From: Bradyrhizobium arachidis | GTDB lineage: Bacteria > Pseudomonadota > Alphaproteobacteria > Rhizobiales > Xanthobacteraceae | Direction of reading: 5' to 3' | DNA: 64,000 bases | NCBI RefSeq assembly: GCF_024758505.1 | Contig: NZ_CP077970.1 | Coordinates: forward strand, 7,440,001-7,504,000 | Part shown: in pieces, positions 39,284 through 48,842 of the stretch | How the letters are laid out: each line of letters starts with the position of its first letter | Numbering within the stretch: the stretch's first letter is position 1 | Notes under the pieces: generated by a model | Seen by the model: the letters and a program-made list of their open reading frames with translations, nothing else | What the model was told of the DNA's origin: nothing | The model's database searches: none | Translations under genes and position numbers: made by a program

Positions 39284-40810
39284 CTAGGTCTTCGTCCGAC
39301 TTCCCGAGCGTCGGACGCGGCTCGACACTTCCTGCCATACCTGCACTACGGCCGGCCGCGCCACGACGAGGACGACCGCCAGATAGATCGACGCACCGAT
39401 CGCGGTCAGCGAAGCCAGCCGCAGCCAAGGCGACATCGTCGGCATGGCGTAGGACAGGCTGACGACCGCGGCTGCCATGACCGCCGAGCCCATGAAGGCC
39501 GGCACGAGAGCGGAAGCATATCGGCCGACGGTGGCGGACAGGATGCGGAGCGAGGCTCCTGCAGACAGCGGATACAGCAACAGGGCGCGTACCACATAAC
39601 CGACCGCGATAGCGATCAGGCCGAAGGGCGCGGCTACGATGAAGATCGCTATGTTCGAGACGGCGTAGATCAGCGTCAGCCAGGTCTGCCAATGCGGCTT
39701 TCCGAACGCCAGGATCACCGAATGATTGTAGAGACCGATGGTGGTCAGAAATCCGGTTACTGAGATGATCGACAAGAGCGGGGCCGCCTCCAGCCATTTG
39801 GTGCCGAAGAAGGCGGTGATCAGATCCGGCGCCAACGCCGCGATGCCGGCAAAGATCGGCGCGGTGAGCAGCGAGGTGTACATCACAAAGTCGAGGAGCG
39901 TCGTGCTCGACGCCTTGCGATCATGCTGGAGACCCGCGATCGTGGCGAAGAACACCCGGTTGAGCGAATTGCCGATCACCGTGCTCACCGCGTTGACCAG
40001 CCGTTTGGCGAGGCTGTAGAAGCCGGCGCCGGCAGCACCGGTGTACCAGGTGACGAAAATCAGGTCGGAATTGGCATTGGCGAAGTTCGTGATTCCCGTC
40101 AGCGAGACGTAGCGGGCGTAGCTGAGGAGCTCGCCGGCCGTGTGGCGGCTGAAGCGAAGCCCGGGACGCCATGGCGTCAACGTCCACAGGCTGACCAGCG
40201 ATACGATCGAGGTGATCACCAGCTGTCCAACCAGCGCAAGCACACCATAGCCCTGGCTCGCCAGCGCGATGCCGACCACACCGCCGAGCGAGATGGAGAT
40301 CATCGAGCGAATGGCGAGCGGCCGGAACTGCTGATTGCGCGTCAACCAGGCCTCATGCGTGCGGGACAGCCCCTGCACGGCGACCACGATGCAAAATCCC
40401 TTCAGAACGAGCGCGAGGTCCTGCAGGCCGGAGAGCCGCTCGATCGCATCGCTCGACGCGAAGAGCAGCGCGGCGGCAAGGCACGAGAAACCCGCAATCA
40501 GCCAGAACGAGGCGGTATAGTCCTCGTCCTTCGGTTCCGCGCGCGCCTGCACCGCGACCGCGATGCTTTCGATGAGGACGGCACGGCAGAAATCCAGCGC
40601 CAGCGCTCCCGTGGCCACGAGGCCGATGATATGGGGCGACAACAGCCGCGCCATGATGACGTAGATGGCAAGCGTAAGCGCCTGCCCGACCGCGGAGTCG
40701 ATGGTGGACCAGATGACGCCCGAAACGATCGAGCGTTGTCGGAATGATGTCTGATGGTTCAATGGGACGTCTGTCACAATCGCTATACGCTGAGTTCGTT
40801 GACGAACCAT
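39284..40810 (-). CDS. Wzx-type polysaccharide flippase (MOP superfamily), second copy
   Basis: A 508-residue membrane protein with the N-terminal motif of WzxC/ExoT-like exporters (SGVIWSTIDSAVGQALTLAI) and the loop YARYVSLTGITNFANANSD, followed by FVTWYTGAAGAGFYSLAKRL. About 12-14 hydrophobic segments run to the C-terminus. It should flip lipid-linked oligosaccharide. It is more typical of exopolysaccharide flippases than the first copy at 32101. It is transcribed leftward, divergent from the pyruvyl transferase, and probably forms a single-gene unit. Confidence 0.92.
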   Translation of the reverse strand: MVRQRTQRIAIVTDVPLNHQTSFRQRSIVSGVIWSTIDSAVGQALTLAIYVIMARLLSPHIIGLVATGALALDFCRAVLIESIAVAVQARAEPKDEDYTASFWLIAGFSCLAAALLFASSDAIERLSGLQDLALVLKGFCIVVAVQGLSRTHEAWLTRNQQFRPLAIRSMISISLGGVVGIALASQGYGVLALVGQLVITSIVSLVSLWTLTPWRPGLRFSRHTAGELLSYARYVSLTGITNFANANSDLIFVTWYTGAAGAGFYSLAKRLVNAVSTVIGNSLNRVFFATIAGLQHDRKASSTTLLDFVMYTSLLTAPIFAGIAALAPDLITAFFGTKWLEAAPLLSIISVTGFLTTIGLYNHSVILAFGKPHWQTWLTLIYAVSNIAIFIVAAPFGLIAIAVGYVVRALLLYPLSAGASLRILSATVGRYASALVPAFMGSAVMAAAVVSLSYAMPTMSPWLRLASLTAIGASIYLAVVLVVARPAVVQVWQEVSSRVRRSGSRTKT

Positions 40811-40884
40811 CAGCTGCGACGGTCCAACAGTCGCCTCTTTTAGAAGGACATTATGCCAAGATAGCGTCTGCGAACTGAGGCCGC

Positions 40885-41718
40885 ATGAATTTTCGAAGCA
40901 ATCTACGAAGGCTGATCAATGAGGTCGGATGCGACTTTATTCATCAATTGCCCTACCCTCATGTGGAACTCTTCTTCTGGCAACCCGACGACGGAACAGT
41001 CAATTTCGGCGACTATCTGTCGCTCGTGATCGTCGAACAATGTCTGCGGCGCTTTGGTCACACGCTCGCCGATGAAGTTCCGCGCGGCGCGCGCCTGTTC
41101 GCAATCGGCTCGATCCTGCACTACGCACGAAATGACGACGTCGTCTGGGGGAGCGGCATCAACGGGCGGGCGGGTCAAGGCGACCTCAACCGGCGGGTCG
41201 AGCAACTGGACGTCCGTGCGGTGCGCGGCCCGCGCACGCAGGAGATCCTGCGACGGCGCGGTCTTGCCGTTCCGGATGTATTTGGTGACCCTGCCCTGCT
41301 GCTTCCGCAGTTGTTTCCGGACCGCTTTCAACGGCGCCCGGTGCGCCCCTGGATTTTCGTGCCTAACCTGCACGATCTCGGCCTGATCGATCGCACCTTT
41401 GCGAATGTGGTCAGTCCGTTGGGGTCATGGAATCGGCGAATTGACGCCATTCTTGAGGCAGAGCTGGTGCTGGCAAGCTCCCTGCACGGCATCGTCGTTG
41501 CGGAAGCCTTCGGCATACCGGCGCGATATGTGCGACTGAGTGAAGGCGAGTCCGAGTTCAAGTACCGTGACTACTATGAAGGCACGGGCCGCTTCGATGT
41601 CGAATTCGCCTCCGGCCTCGACGAGGGGCGCGAAATGGGAGGCGCGCCACGCCTCACTTTCGATCATCAAGCCTTGATGGACGCCTTCCCCATCGATCTC
41701 TGGAACGGGACACACTGA
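40885..41718 (+). CDS. Polysaccharide pyruvyl transferase
   Basis: The 277-residue protein contains the blocks of the polysaccharide pyruvyl-transferase family: VNFGDYLSLVIVEQCL at the N-terminus, VWGSGINGR, VRAVRGPRTQEIL, VFGDPALLLPQLF and, in the second domain, ASSLHGIVVAEAFGIPARYV. It would transfer pyruvate from phosphoenolpyruvate to a sugar, giving a pyruvate ketal and an acidic charge. It is followed one base after its stop codon by a glycosyltransferase, so the two form one operon. Confidence 0.93.
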   Translation: MNFRSNLRRLINEVGCDFIHQLPYPHVELFFWQPDDGTVNFGDYLSLVIVEQCLRRFGHTLADEVPRGARLFAIGSILHYARNDDVVWGSGINGRAGQGDLNRRVEQLDVRAVRGPRTQEILRRRGLAVPDVFGDPALLLPQLFPDRFQRRPVRPWIFVPNLHDLGLIDRTFANVVSPLGSWNRRIDAILEAELVLASSLHGIVVAEAFGIPARYVRLSEGESEFKYRDYYEGTGRFDVEFASGLDEGREMGGAPRLTFDHQALMDAFPIDLWNGTH

Positions 41719-41719
41719 C

Positions 41720-42823
41720 ATGCCAAGACGCCTCCGCGTCGCGATCTATGCGCCGCATTTCGCGGAATATTCCTATCGTCTTGCCGCAGCACTGGCGCGG
41801 CATTGCGATGTCCGTCTCGTGCTCAACCGCAAGGACGCCAACCAGCAGTGGAACCTGTCCTGGATTCCGGCGTCGACGCCGTTCGACGCGCGCATTCGCG
41901 ATCTCAGCCTGCGTCGGTTCGGCGCGATCGGCCTGCCGAAGTCCTTTCTCGACATCCTGGCGTTCCGCCCGGACGTGGTCCATTGCCATGAATGTCCGGA
42001 GTATTTTACGGCCGGACTGATGGAGCTTCTTCGGCTCACGAGCCTGCCGCGCGTCCTCACCGTCCATGACGCGATTCCCCATTCCGAGGGCGGATCCGGC
42101 ACGAACTCCAGCGAGGAGGCGTTGAGAGGACGAATGCGCGCCGGCGCAACGCATGTCACGGTGCACGGCGAGCGCTGCGTCAGCGACTTCCGTCGCGCAT
42201 CGCCCGACTACAAGGGAGAGATCACGTCCTCCATGCACGGGGTTCTGATGGTGCCGCCTGACGACGTTGCGCCGCTTCAGCCGACCGCCGGGCGCATCCT
42301 CTTCTTCGGACGCATGTGGGCCTACAAGGGGCTCGATGTCTTCCTCGACGCAATCGACAAGCTGGCGCAACGAGGCGTGCCGCATCAAGCCATCGTGGCG
42401 GGCCGCGGCCCGGAGATGGCGCGGCTCGGCACACGCATGGCCGGGATGCCAACCATCGAGACGATCGATGCCTATATCTCCCCCGAAGACACCGGCTCGC
42501 TATTCCAATCTGCCGAGGTCGTTGCCCTGCCCTACAAGGACGCCTCGCAAAGCGGCGTGCTGGCCTCGGCCTACGGCAATCGGCGGCCCGTGGTGGCGAG
42601 CGCGACGGGTGGGATTCCCGACGTCGTCGACGACGGGGTCAACGGTCTGCTGGTGCCACCGGGAGATGCCGCGGCGCTCGCAGATGCGCTGGAGCGCGTT
42701 CTCACCTCGAGATCGTTGGCTGCAACGCTGGCCGAAGGCGCGCGACAAACGGCGGCGGGATCGCTGAACTGGGATCACATCGCCGACGGGCTGTTCTCGA
42801 CCTATCGCCGTCTCGCAGCCTGA
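41720..42823 (+). CDS. Glycosyltransferase, GT4-like
   Basis: A 367-residue GT-B enzyme. The N-terminal domain has [32 protein letters not shown] and [14 protein letters not shown]. The C-terminal domain has [46 protein letters not shown] in the donor-binding position and [20 protein letters not shown]. The QSGVLASA form replaces a strict EX7E, as in several GT4 branches. It is tightly linked to the pyruvyl transferase, so it probably adds the residue that is pyruvylated or its neighbour. It converges with an acyltransferase gene. Confidence 0.92.
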   Translation: MPRRLRVAIYAPHFAEYSYRLAAALARHCDVRLVLNRKDANQQWNLSWIPASTPFDARIRDLSLRRFGAIGLPKSFLDILAFRPDVVHCHECPEYFTAGLMELLRLTSLPRVLTVHDAIPHSEGGSGTNSSEEALRGRMRAGATHVTVHGERCVSDFRRASPDYKGEITSSMHGVLMVPPDDVAPLQPTAGRILFFGRMWAYKGLDVFLDAIDKLAQRGVPHQAIVAGRGPEMARLGTRMAGMPTIETIDAYISPEDTGSLFQSAEVVALPYKDASQSGVLASAYGNRRPVVASATGGIPDVVDDGVNGLLVPPGDAAALADALERVLTSRSLAATLAEGARQTAAGSLNWDHIADGLFSTYRRLAA

Positions 42824-42838
42824 GCATGCCTCCGTCTC

Positions 42839-43939
42839 TCACGACGAGACGGATTGCTCCATCTTTCCGAGCGGCCGGAAGAACAGGCTCCGCAAGGCGC
42901 CATCCAGCCGCCGCCGCAGCCTGACCTCGATGAGTTCGTAGCTGATCGCGCTCGCGATCAGCGACATTGCCAGCCCGATCAGGATGAACGCGGCCCAGAG
43001 CAGCCAGCGGTCGACGCCCGCGGCGACGAACTTCAGCCCGATCACCTGCAACGGGAAGAGCACAAAGGGGTGCACAAGATAAAGGCTGTAACTGATCTTG
43101 CCGACATATTGCAGCGCCGGCGTGCTGAGCGCACGGCCGATGCCCGAGCCCGTGGCCAGCACCATGCCGAACAGCAAGACACCCGGGATGAGACCGACAA
43201 AGGGATGAAACAGCACCAGGCTCGCATACATGGCAGCCCCGCACATCAACCCCGCGACAAGACCCGGCACTCCCGGGATATGGATGCGAAAGCCGACGGC
43301 GCTGAACAGCATGCCGACACAGAAGAACGCCGTGATCGGCCAGTGGAACACGCAGGCAAACCCCAGCAGGATCAGCGGCCCGGCCATCGCTCTGCCACCC
43401 AGCCGGATCGCAACAAAGGTCAGTGCGAACCAGATGTAGAACGCCCATTCATAGGTCAGGGTCCAGGCATTCTGCTGCGCGATCGGCAGACCCAGCGCAT
43501 CCTGCAGGAAGAAGAGATTGGCGGTGAATATCCCGAGATAGCTTGCGACGTCGATCCCGCGAAAGAACTTGTAGCCGACGATCGGCCCGATCACGAACAG
43601 GGCGAAGTGCAGAACGACGAAGACCGGCATGATGCGCATCACGCGGTCGAAGAAGAATTTTGGCAGTGATCCATGCCGCACCAGGCTTGCGGGGATCAGG
43701 AAGCCGCTGATCATGAAGAACAGTTCGACACCGTGTCCGCCGACATTGATCGTCGACTGCAACCATGGCCACAGCGGCGGCAGGAAGCCGGGATCGGGGA
43801 TGTCATATACCCCTCCCTTGGGCATGTCGTAGAAATGATCCATCAGCACGCTGAGGGCCGCGATGCCGCGCAGTCCCTGCACCGACGGCACGAACGAGCC
43901 ATCGTAAGTCCCGCGCGCCTGTGGTGCCGCGCCCGTCAC
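42839..43939 (-). CDS. Acyltransferase 3 family membrane protein
   Basis: The 366-residue protein has the family start VQGLRGIAALSVLMDHFYDM (Arg and His of the active region), ELFFMISGFLIPASL and AWTLTYEWAFYIWFAL, with about ten membrane helices. The GTG start overlaps the stop codon of the upstream acyltransferase (GTGA), so expression is coupled. It probably O-acylates the polysaccharide repeat unit. It is last in the leftward operon formed by genes at 46430, 45073, 43936 and here. Confidence 0.92.
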   Translation of the reverse strand: MTGAAPQARGTYDGSFVPSVQGLRGIAALSVLMDHFYDMPKGGVYDIPDPGFLPPLWPWLQSTINVGGHGVELFFMISGFLIPASLVRHGSLPKFFFDRVMRIMPVFVVLHFALFVIGPIVGYKFFRGIDVASYLGIFTANLFFLQDALGLPIAQQNAWTLTYEWAFYIWFALTFVAIRLGGRAMAGPLILLGFACVFHWPITAFFCVGMLFSAVGFRIHIPGVPGLVAGLMCGAAMYASLVLFHPFVGLIPGVLLFGMVLATGSGIGRALSTPALQYVGKISYSLYLVHPFVLFPLQVIGLKFVAAGVDRWLLWAAFILIGLAMSLIASAISYELIEVRLRRRLDGALRSLFFRPLGKMEQSVSS

Positions 43940-45042
43940 TCAGCGGCACCCTGGCTGCTGAGCGCCGGCTCGAGAACGACGGCCCGCCTGCGCTCCGAAC
44001 GGAACCTGTGGCCAAGGGCGATGCACGGCTTCTCGACGAAGGCATACGTCACCCAGCTCACGAGAAGCGACAGCGCAAGGACCATTGCGACGAACAGGGA
44101 CCATCCGAGCGGCCCTTCACCGACGCCGAGGCCACGGTGAATCCAGACGATGACGAACGGTGACATCAGATAGACGGAATAGCTGATCACGCCGACGAAC
44201 GCGATCGGGCGCCAGGCCATCCGTTCGCCGAACGCGGCGGATGCGATGAAGACCAGCGCCGCGCAGACATAGGCCGATCCGATCGAATAGCTGTAGAAGA
44301 AGTTCTCCTGATAGACGCCGCCAAAGCGCCTGTCGGACAACGTGATCGCGAAGACGGCGTAGGCCGCGGTGCAGGCTGCGACATGCCCCCATCGCAGCTT
44401 TCCGCCGATCACCGCATCGCGGACGATCTTGCCGAGGAACATCGCCGACAGGTTCAGCCCCACTTCCAGCACCGAGGAGACCGCCCTGCTCTCGGTGAGG
44501 AGCGGCACGATGATGCCGATCACCGCGGCCGTGACGACGATCGCCGGAGCCGTGAAGCGGTTGTTGAGCAAGCCCATCGCGAAGAGAATCGTGCAACCCA
44601 CATAGAACAGCAGCTCGATGGCAAGGGTCCAGTAGAAGATCCAGAGATTTGGCACATTCACGAAGGTCTGGAGCATCGTCACATTGGCGAGGAGCTGCGA
44701 CAGCGGGAAGGCCTTGGACTCCAGCACCTGCATCGTGACCAGTCCGATCACGATCGACGTCCAATAGGCCGGATAGAGGCGGAAAAAGCGGCTGATCGCG
44801 AAATCACGCACGGGCGTCGCGCTGTCCGGGAAGCTGAACGGAATGACGAAGCCGCTGACGAAGAAGAACAGCACCACGCCGAACCGGCCGAAATTGATGT
44901 AGTACCCGATCGCGTCGTGGAACGCCCAATAGTACGCGCCCGTCGGGTGGTTCTGCACGATCACCTCGAGCGCGTGCTGGAACAGCACGGACAGCACGGC
45001 GATGCCCCGCAACGTATCGATAAATGCCAGCCGTTTATGCAT
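43936..45042 (-). CDS. Acyltransferase 3 family membrane protein
   Basis: The 368-residue membrane protein begins LAFIDTLRGIAVLSVLFQHAL and has VLFFFVSGFVIPFSF, NLWIFYWTLAIELLFYVG and about ten helices. The C-terminal cytoplasmic tail is basic (HRFRSERRRAVV). It differs clearly from the neighbouring acyltransferase, so the two may act on different sugars or carry different acyl groups. It starts 30 bp after the polymerase stop codon. Confidence 0.92.
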   Translation of the reverse strand: MHKRLAFIDTLRGIAVLSVLFQHALEVIVQNHPTGAYYWAFHDAIGYYINFGRFGVVLFFFVSGFVIPFSFPDSATPVRDFAISRFFRLYPAYWTSIVIGLVTMQVLESKAFPLSQLLANVTMLQTFVNVPNLWIFYWTLAIELLFYVGCTILFAMGLLNNRFTAPAIVVTAAVIGIIVPLLTESRAVSSVLEVGLNLSAMFLGKIVRDAVIGGKLRWGHVAACTAAYAVFAITLSDRRFGGVYQENFFYSYSIGSAYVCAALVFIASAAFGERMAWRPIAFVGVISYSVYLMSPFVIVWIHRGLGVGEGPLGWSLFVAMVLALSLLVSWVTYAFVEKPCIALGHRFRSERRRAVVLEPALSSQGAAE

Positions 45043-45072
45043 TCCGCGCCTTCTTTTCCATTTACGAGCCGA

Positions 45073-46422
45073 CTATGCCGGCCTCGGCATATCGCCGCCG
45101 AGCTTCCTCAACCCGCCCTCGATCCGAACCGCGTGGAGCGGGCGCGGCCGGCTTGCCACGACGAGGTCTATCGTCTTGTCCTTGGCCGACAAGCGCTTGG
45201 AGAACACTTCGCTGAAGCTCAATGCGATGATCAGCAGGCCCGATGCCGGGCCGTAGTTCAGGACCGTGATCGTGAAGAGATTGACGACGAAGATCAGGGT
45301 GAGCTTGTAGACGTCGGTCGCCGCGAAAGTGGCGCGAAACACCATCACCATGAATGCGACGAACGGGAGCCCGAACATCAGATACGTGCCGATGTAGAAA
45401 TTGTCGACCGGCACCCAATAGGCGGCGAGCGGCGAGAACAATTTCTGCGGATAGTTGAAACATCCCGCGCCGCAGCCGGTGACCAGGCCGATCGGCATCA
45501 GCTGGCTCATATAGACGAAGGGCAGTTGCCAGCTGTTGTTGATGCGATCGAGAATGCTGAACATGGTCGAGTGCGGCACCGCAGCTGTGCCGGAGGCGAG
45601 CACGATCATGAAGAACGGAAGCAGGATCGCGGCGAACGACCACAGCGCGATACCGCGAATGGCGGGAAAACGGGACTTCTCCGGTAGCATGCGCACGAAG
45701 AGGAGAAGCAGCAGATAGAGCACCAGGACGATCATGGTCGTCTTGCTGGTGGTCAGGCGAATGGCGTAGATCGCGATGCCGCCGAACAAGATGCACCAGG
45801 TCGTGCTCTTGCGAATCGAGGTGATCGCGAACGACGCCAGGATGAAGAAGGCGGCCATGGTGTTGTCGGCCGCAAAGCCCATCAGGCGCTGGTCGTCGCC
45901 GCCATAGGCCCACCAGAGCCGCCCCGCCTCGCGCACCGCGCCGAACGACTCGTATTTGAACCCGACCCACGGCATGAGGAAGAACTTGGTCAGCACGACG
46001 CCGATCACCGACAGATAGAACGTTGCGGCGATGACCGCGAGCAGCTTCTTGTAAGAGCCAAGGCTCGAGTCGCAGAAGCAGAAGCCGACGAAGATCGGCA
46101 GCATCATCTTGAACGACGAGATCGCAGCGTTGCCGGTGCCGAGCATGATGTAGCTCAGCACCAACGACAGCATGACCTGCGCCAGCACCAGGAGCGCCAG
46201 GATGCTGCGGTTGCGGAGAATGCAGTGCACGACGAACTGGACGAGGCACAGCATCGCGATGCCGTCGGGCACGTACCACAACGCGTCCAGGTGCAGGATG
46301 CTGGTGTAGTACCGCATCACGCCGCCGAAGGCGTCGCGGACCAGATAGGTTCCGAGCGCGATCGCCTCGATGTTGAGGCTGATCGGCGTGATCCGGGGGC
46401 GCTGGATGACGAAGGCGCTCAT
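45073..46422 (-). CDS. Wzy-like O-antigen/exopolysaccharide polymerase
   Basis: The 449-residue membrane protein starts at the ATG of MSAFVIQRPRITP. It has about 11-12 hydrophobic segments and a large extracytoplasmic loop around GTAAVPHSTMFSILDRINNS and VTGCGAGCFNYPQKLFS. Topology and context match polymerases that join lipid-linked repeat units on the periplasmic side; sequence conservation in this group is low. It lies between acyltransferase genes, 7 bp after the upstream stop codon. The flippases elsewhere in the locus start differently, so a third flippase is unlikely. Confidence 0.82.
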   Translation of the reverse strand: MSAFVIQRPRITPISLNIEAIALGTYLVRDAFGGVMRYYTSILHLDALWYVPDGIAMLCLVQFVVHCILRNRSILALLVLAQVMLSLVLSYIMLGTGNAAISSFKMMLPIFVGFCFCDSSLGSYKKLLAVIAATFYLSVIGVVLTKFFLMPWVGFKYESFGAVREAGRLWWAYGGDDQRLMGFAADNTMAAFFILASFAITSIRKSTTWCILFGGIAIYAIRLTTSKTTMIVLVLYLLLLLFVRMLPEKSRFPAIRGIALWSFAAILLPFFMIVLASGTAAVPHSTMFSILDRINNSWQLPFVYMSQLMPIGLVTGCGAGCFNYPQKLFSPLAAYWVPVDNFYIGTYLMFGLPFVAFMVMVFRATFAATDVYKLTLIFVVNLFTITVLNYGPASGLLIIALSFSEVFSKRLSAKDKTIDLVVASRPRPLHAVRIEGGLRKLGGDMPRPA

Positions 46423-46429
46423 GTCCGCC

Positions 46430-47671
46430 TCAGTTCGACGGCCGCGCCGAGGGCGCAGGCGCGGTGGAAAACTCCGGCCGGGTCCGAAGCAGATTCCGGA
46501 ACAGCTTGCCGCCGGGGATTTCCACGTAGAGATAGGTGAAGTGCGAGACCACAAACACGGCCGCGAGTGAGACGACCAGATTGATTGTGGCGGGCAGCCC
46601 GGCGCAAATCGAATCGAGCGTGCCGATGGGTCGAGGACCGACCGCACGCACGAAATATTCGGCAAAGAGCACCACGAGCGCGTGAACCATGTAGACGGAA
46701 TAGGATCTCCGGCCGACCCAGACCAACGGCCTTGCGACCAGCACTCGCGGCACCAGCATTGCGTCGGGAAACGCCAGCAGGCTTCCCAGGAAGACCGCAA
46801 AGGTCAATGGCGCAAGAAAACTCGCCACCGGGTAGACCTCGACGGCCGACACAAGCACGATGCTCGCAACCATGGCCGCAAGCTGGATCGCACCTTGCGA
46901 TGCAGGCGCGATCCCCCGCGGCACGCGCTGGACCAAGCGGACCGTCACGACACCGAGGAAAAAGCTCGTGAAGCAGCGCAGAATGCCGAAGTCGGTCTGA
47001 AGTCCGAGGCTCGGCTTGTCGAGCACGAAGATGATGACGAGCAGGCTGCCGGCCGCAATCAGCCCGGCACATATATAAAGACACACGAGCGAGCTTAGCC
47101 GCTGGGCGAGCAGGACCACCAGGCCGAACACCAGATAGGTGTAGAACTCGACGCTGATGCTCCAGCTCGGCGCGTTCCAGCTCAGATAGTCGATGAACCC
47201 CATCGAGTGCAGAAGAAAGATGTTGAGCACGAACGAGTAGCCGTTGTTCACCTCGAACGCCGTCGGCACCGCCACCACGACCCCGGCGGTGACCAGACCG
47301 ATTCGCAGCAGGCGAAACAGCAGGCTTGCGAGCAGCATGACGATGTGCAGCGGATAGACGCGCGCAAGCCGCCGCACCATGAATTCACGCACCGAGAAGC
47401 GCCCGAACTCGCCATTGACGTAGCTCAGCGTCATCACGATGCCACTGAGCACGAAGAAGAGGTCGACCAGAAGCCAGGCACTTCTGAAAAACGACCAGTT
47501 GATCCACGCGTTGTGCGGAAACGCCGCGAGGAATGTCGGCATCAGGAGCAGGTGATGAATCACCACCGACGTTGCCGCTATTCCCCGGATGCTGTCGAGC
47601 GGAAGGACATGAGCTTTCTCACGATGAACCAACTCCGTCACTTCAGCATTCCCATCGACTTTGCACTGCAA
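46430..47671 (-). CDS. Acyltransferase 3 family membrane protein
   Basis: The protein has up to 413 residues. The open frame starts with TTG at 47671; a GTG at 47641 (VTELVHREK) is an alternative and the true start is unsure. The family core is PLDSIRGIAATSVVIHHLLL, LVDLFFVLSGIVMTLSY, RRLARVYPLHIVMLL and NAPSWSISVEFYTYLVFGL, with about ten membrane helices. It is the first gene of a leftward operon with the polymerase and two more acyltransferases. It probably acylates the repeat unit or the polymer. Confidence 0.9.
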   Translation of the reverse strand: MQCKVDGNAEVTELVHREKAHVLPLDSIRGIAATSVVIHHLLLMPTFLAAFPHNAWINWSFFRSAWLLVDLFFVLSGIVMTLSYVNGEFGRFSVREFMVRRLARVYPLHIVMLLASLLFRLLRIGLVTAGVVVAVPTAFEVNNGYSFVLNIFLLHSMGFIDYLSWNAPSWSISVEFYTYLVFGLVVLLAQRLSSLVCLYICAGLIAAGSLLVIIFVLDKPSLGLQTDFGILRCFTSFFLGVVTVRLVQRVPRGIAPASQGAIQLAAMVASIVLVSAVEVYPVASFLAPLTFAVFLGSLLAFPDAMLVPRVLVARPLVWVGRRSYSVYMVHALVVLFAEYFVRAVGPRPIGTLDSICAGLPATINLVVSLAAVFVVSHFTYLYVEIPGGKLFRNLLRTRPEFSTAPAPSARPSN

Positions 47672-48246
47672 CAGTGTGTCTTAGTTCGATTGCTCTTTCA
47701 ATCTGCGCATCGCGCAGCACTCTCATCGCTGCATGACGGCCAGAAGCAATTTCATCGCTCGTGGTCTGTTCGAACATATTTGCGCCAAGCTTGCGTATCG
47801 TGACGGGAAAGCAGTTCGAGTTCGAAGCCCAATCGCGCTCCCAATTGTCGCGCGCTCGGCGCGCAGACCTCGACTGCTCCATGATGGTTGCGATGCTTTG
47901 CGTGCAAAGTTTGCGCAAAATCCGACGTTGTTGCGAAAAGATTCACAGCCCTGCCATTTTCTGAATCATCCGCGAAATGTTGGAACAACTGCGCAGCAGA
48001 GTTGTTGTAGAAGGTTTGCGTGACGCTTCTGCTGCAACGATCGTGTGCATCGACTCGTCGATCTCCTGCACACGCCGGCGACATCTGCACAACGGGCGAG
48101 CATGAGCACGTTGCGCGATCGCACTACACCCCTTGAGATGGAACTCCATCGATTGTGCACGTGAACCTTTTGCATCGCACAAAAATTGACACAGTTGTTC
48201 GTCACCCTCCTTGCGTCGCTTGCATGGAGCCGACGAAGGAGAAGGA
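47672..48246. other. 575-bp divergent intergenic region
   Basis: The gap separates the leftward acyltransferase operon from the rightward Wzc pair and should carry promoters for both. A ttgaca at 48186-48191 could be a -35 box for the rightward genes, but no good -10 follows at the usual spacing. No gene seen. Confidence 0.4.
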
Positions 48247-48825
48247 ATGAGAAGAACATTCGGAATCCGTCAGGCGGCAGTCGACGGACAGCTGCGACTG
48301 CGATCGGTCGTCCTGATCGGTTCGGTGCTGGCCGTCCTTGTCGTCCAGCCATGCCATGCGCAATGCGTCGAATTCACCGATCGCGCCCGCCAGGTTGACC
48401 TCGATACGTTCGTCAAATCGCCGTCCTCTTTGCTCGAGAGGCTGCGCAACGACAAGGAGAAGCTGAAATTTCAGCTTGCCTCCTACATCGCCACCAATCC
48501 TGCGATCCTGCCTTCCGTGCAGACACTGATCACCGAATCGACATCGTCGGACCGGTCCGCGATTGGCGGAGCGCTTCGTCTCGCCGAAGCGCGATGCACC
48601 TCGACCAAGCCCGACGCGGCGCGCAAGATCAAGGAGTTCACGCAACGGGTGGGCGATCTCGCGGTGCAGGCTGGTTATTCGGCGGCTGGAGAGGACAGCA
48701 CCGGCGCGCAACTTGCAACGCGAGACAAGAACACGAAGCAACCCGGTCGCAGCGGCGATCTCATCGAGGGAGAATGGAAGACGAAACTGGCTAACCCGTT
48801 CAAGCCGCTTCCTATCCCACGCTAG
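48247..48825 (+). CDS. Exported protein of unknown function next to Wzc
   Basis: The protein has 192 residues from the ATG preceded by AAGGAGAAGGA. A signal peptide (SVVLIGSVLAVLVVQP, cleavage near CHA-Q) makes it periplasmic. The mature part is helical, with two cysteines (QCVEF and EARCTS) that may form a disulfide, and a basic, Pro-rich end. It ends 17 bp before the Wzc gene. I do not recognise the family and it lacks features of a Wza-type exporter. The context suggests an accessory factor of polysaccharide polymerisation or export. Confidence 0.8.
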   Translation: MRRTFGIRQAAVDGQLRLRSVVLIGSVLAVLVVQPCHAQCVEFTDRARQVDLDTFVKSPSSLLERLRNDKEKLKFQLASYIATNPAILPSVQTLITESTSSDRSAIGGALRLAEARCTSTKPDAARKIKEFTQRVGDLAVQAGYSAAGEDSTGAQLATRDKNTKQPGRSGDLIEGEWKTKLANPFKPLPIPR

Positions 48826-48842
48826 TCATCATCGCCAAGGCA

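Noticed and set aside
44383..45687. 434-codon plus-strand frame opposite acyltransferase and polymerase genes
   Set aside because: It crosses two real genes on the other strand and has Arg/His/Glu-rich shadow composition.
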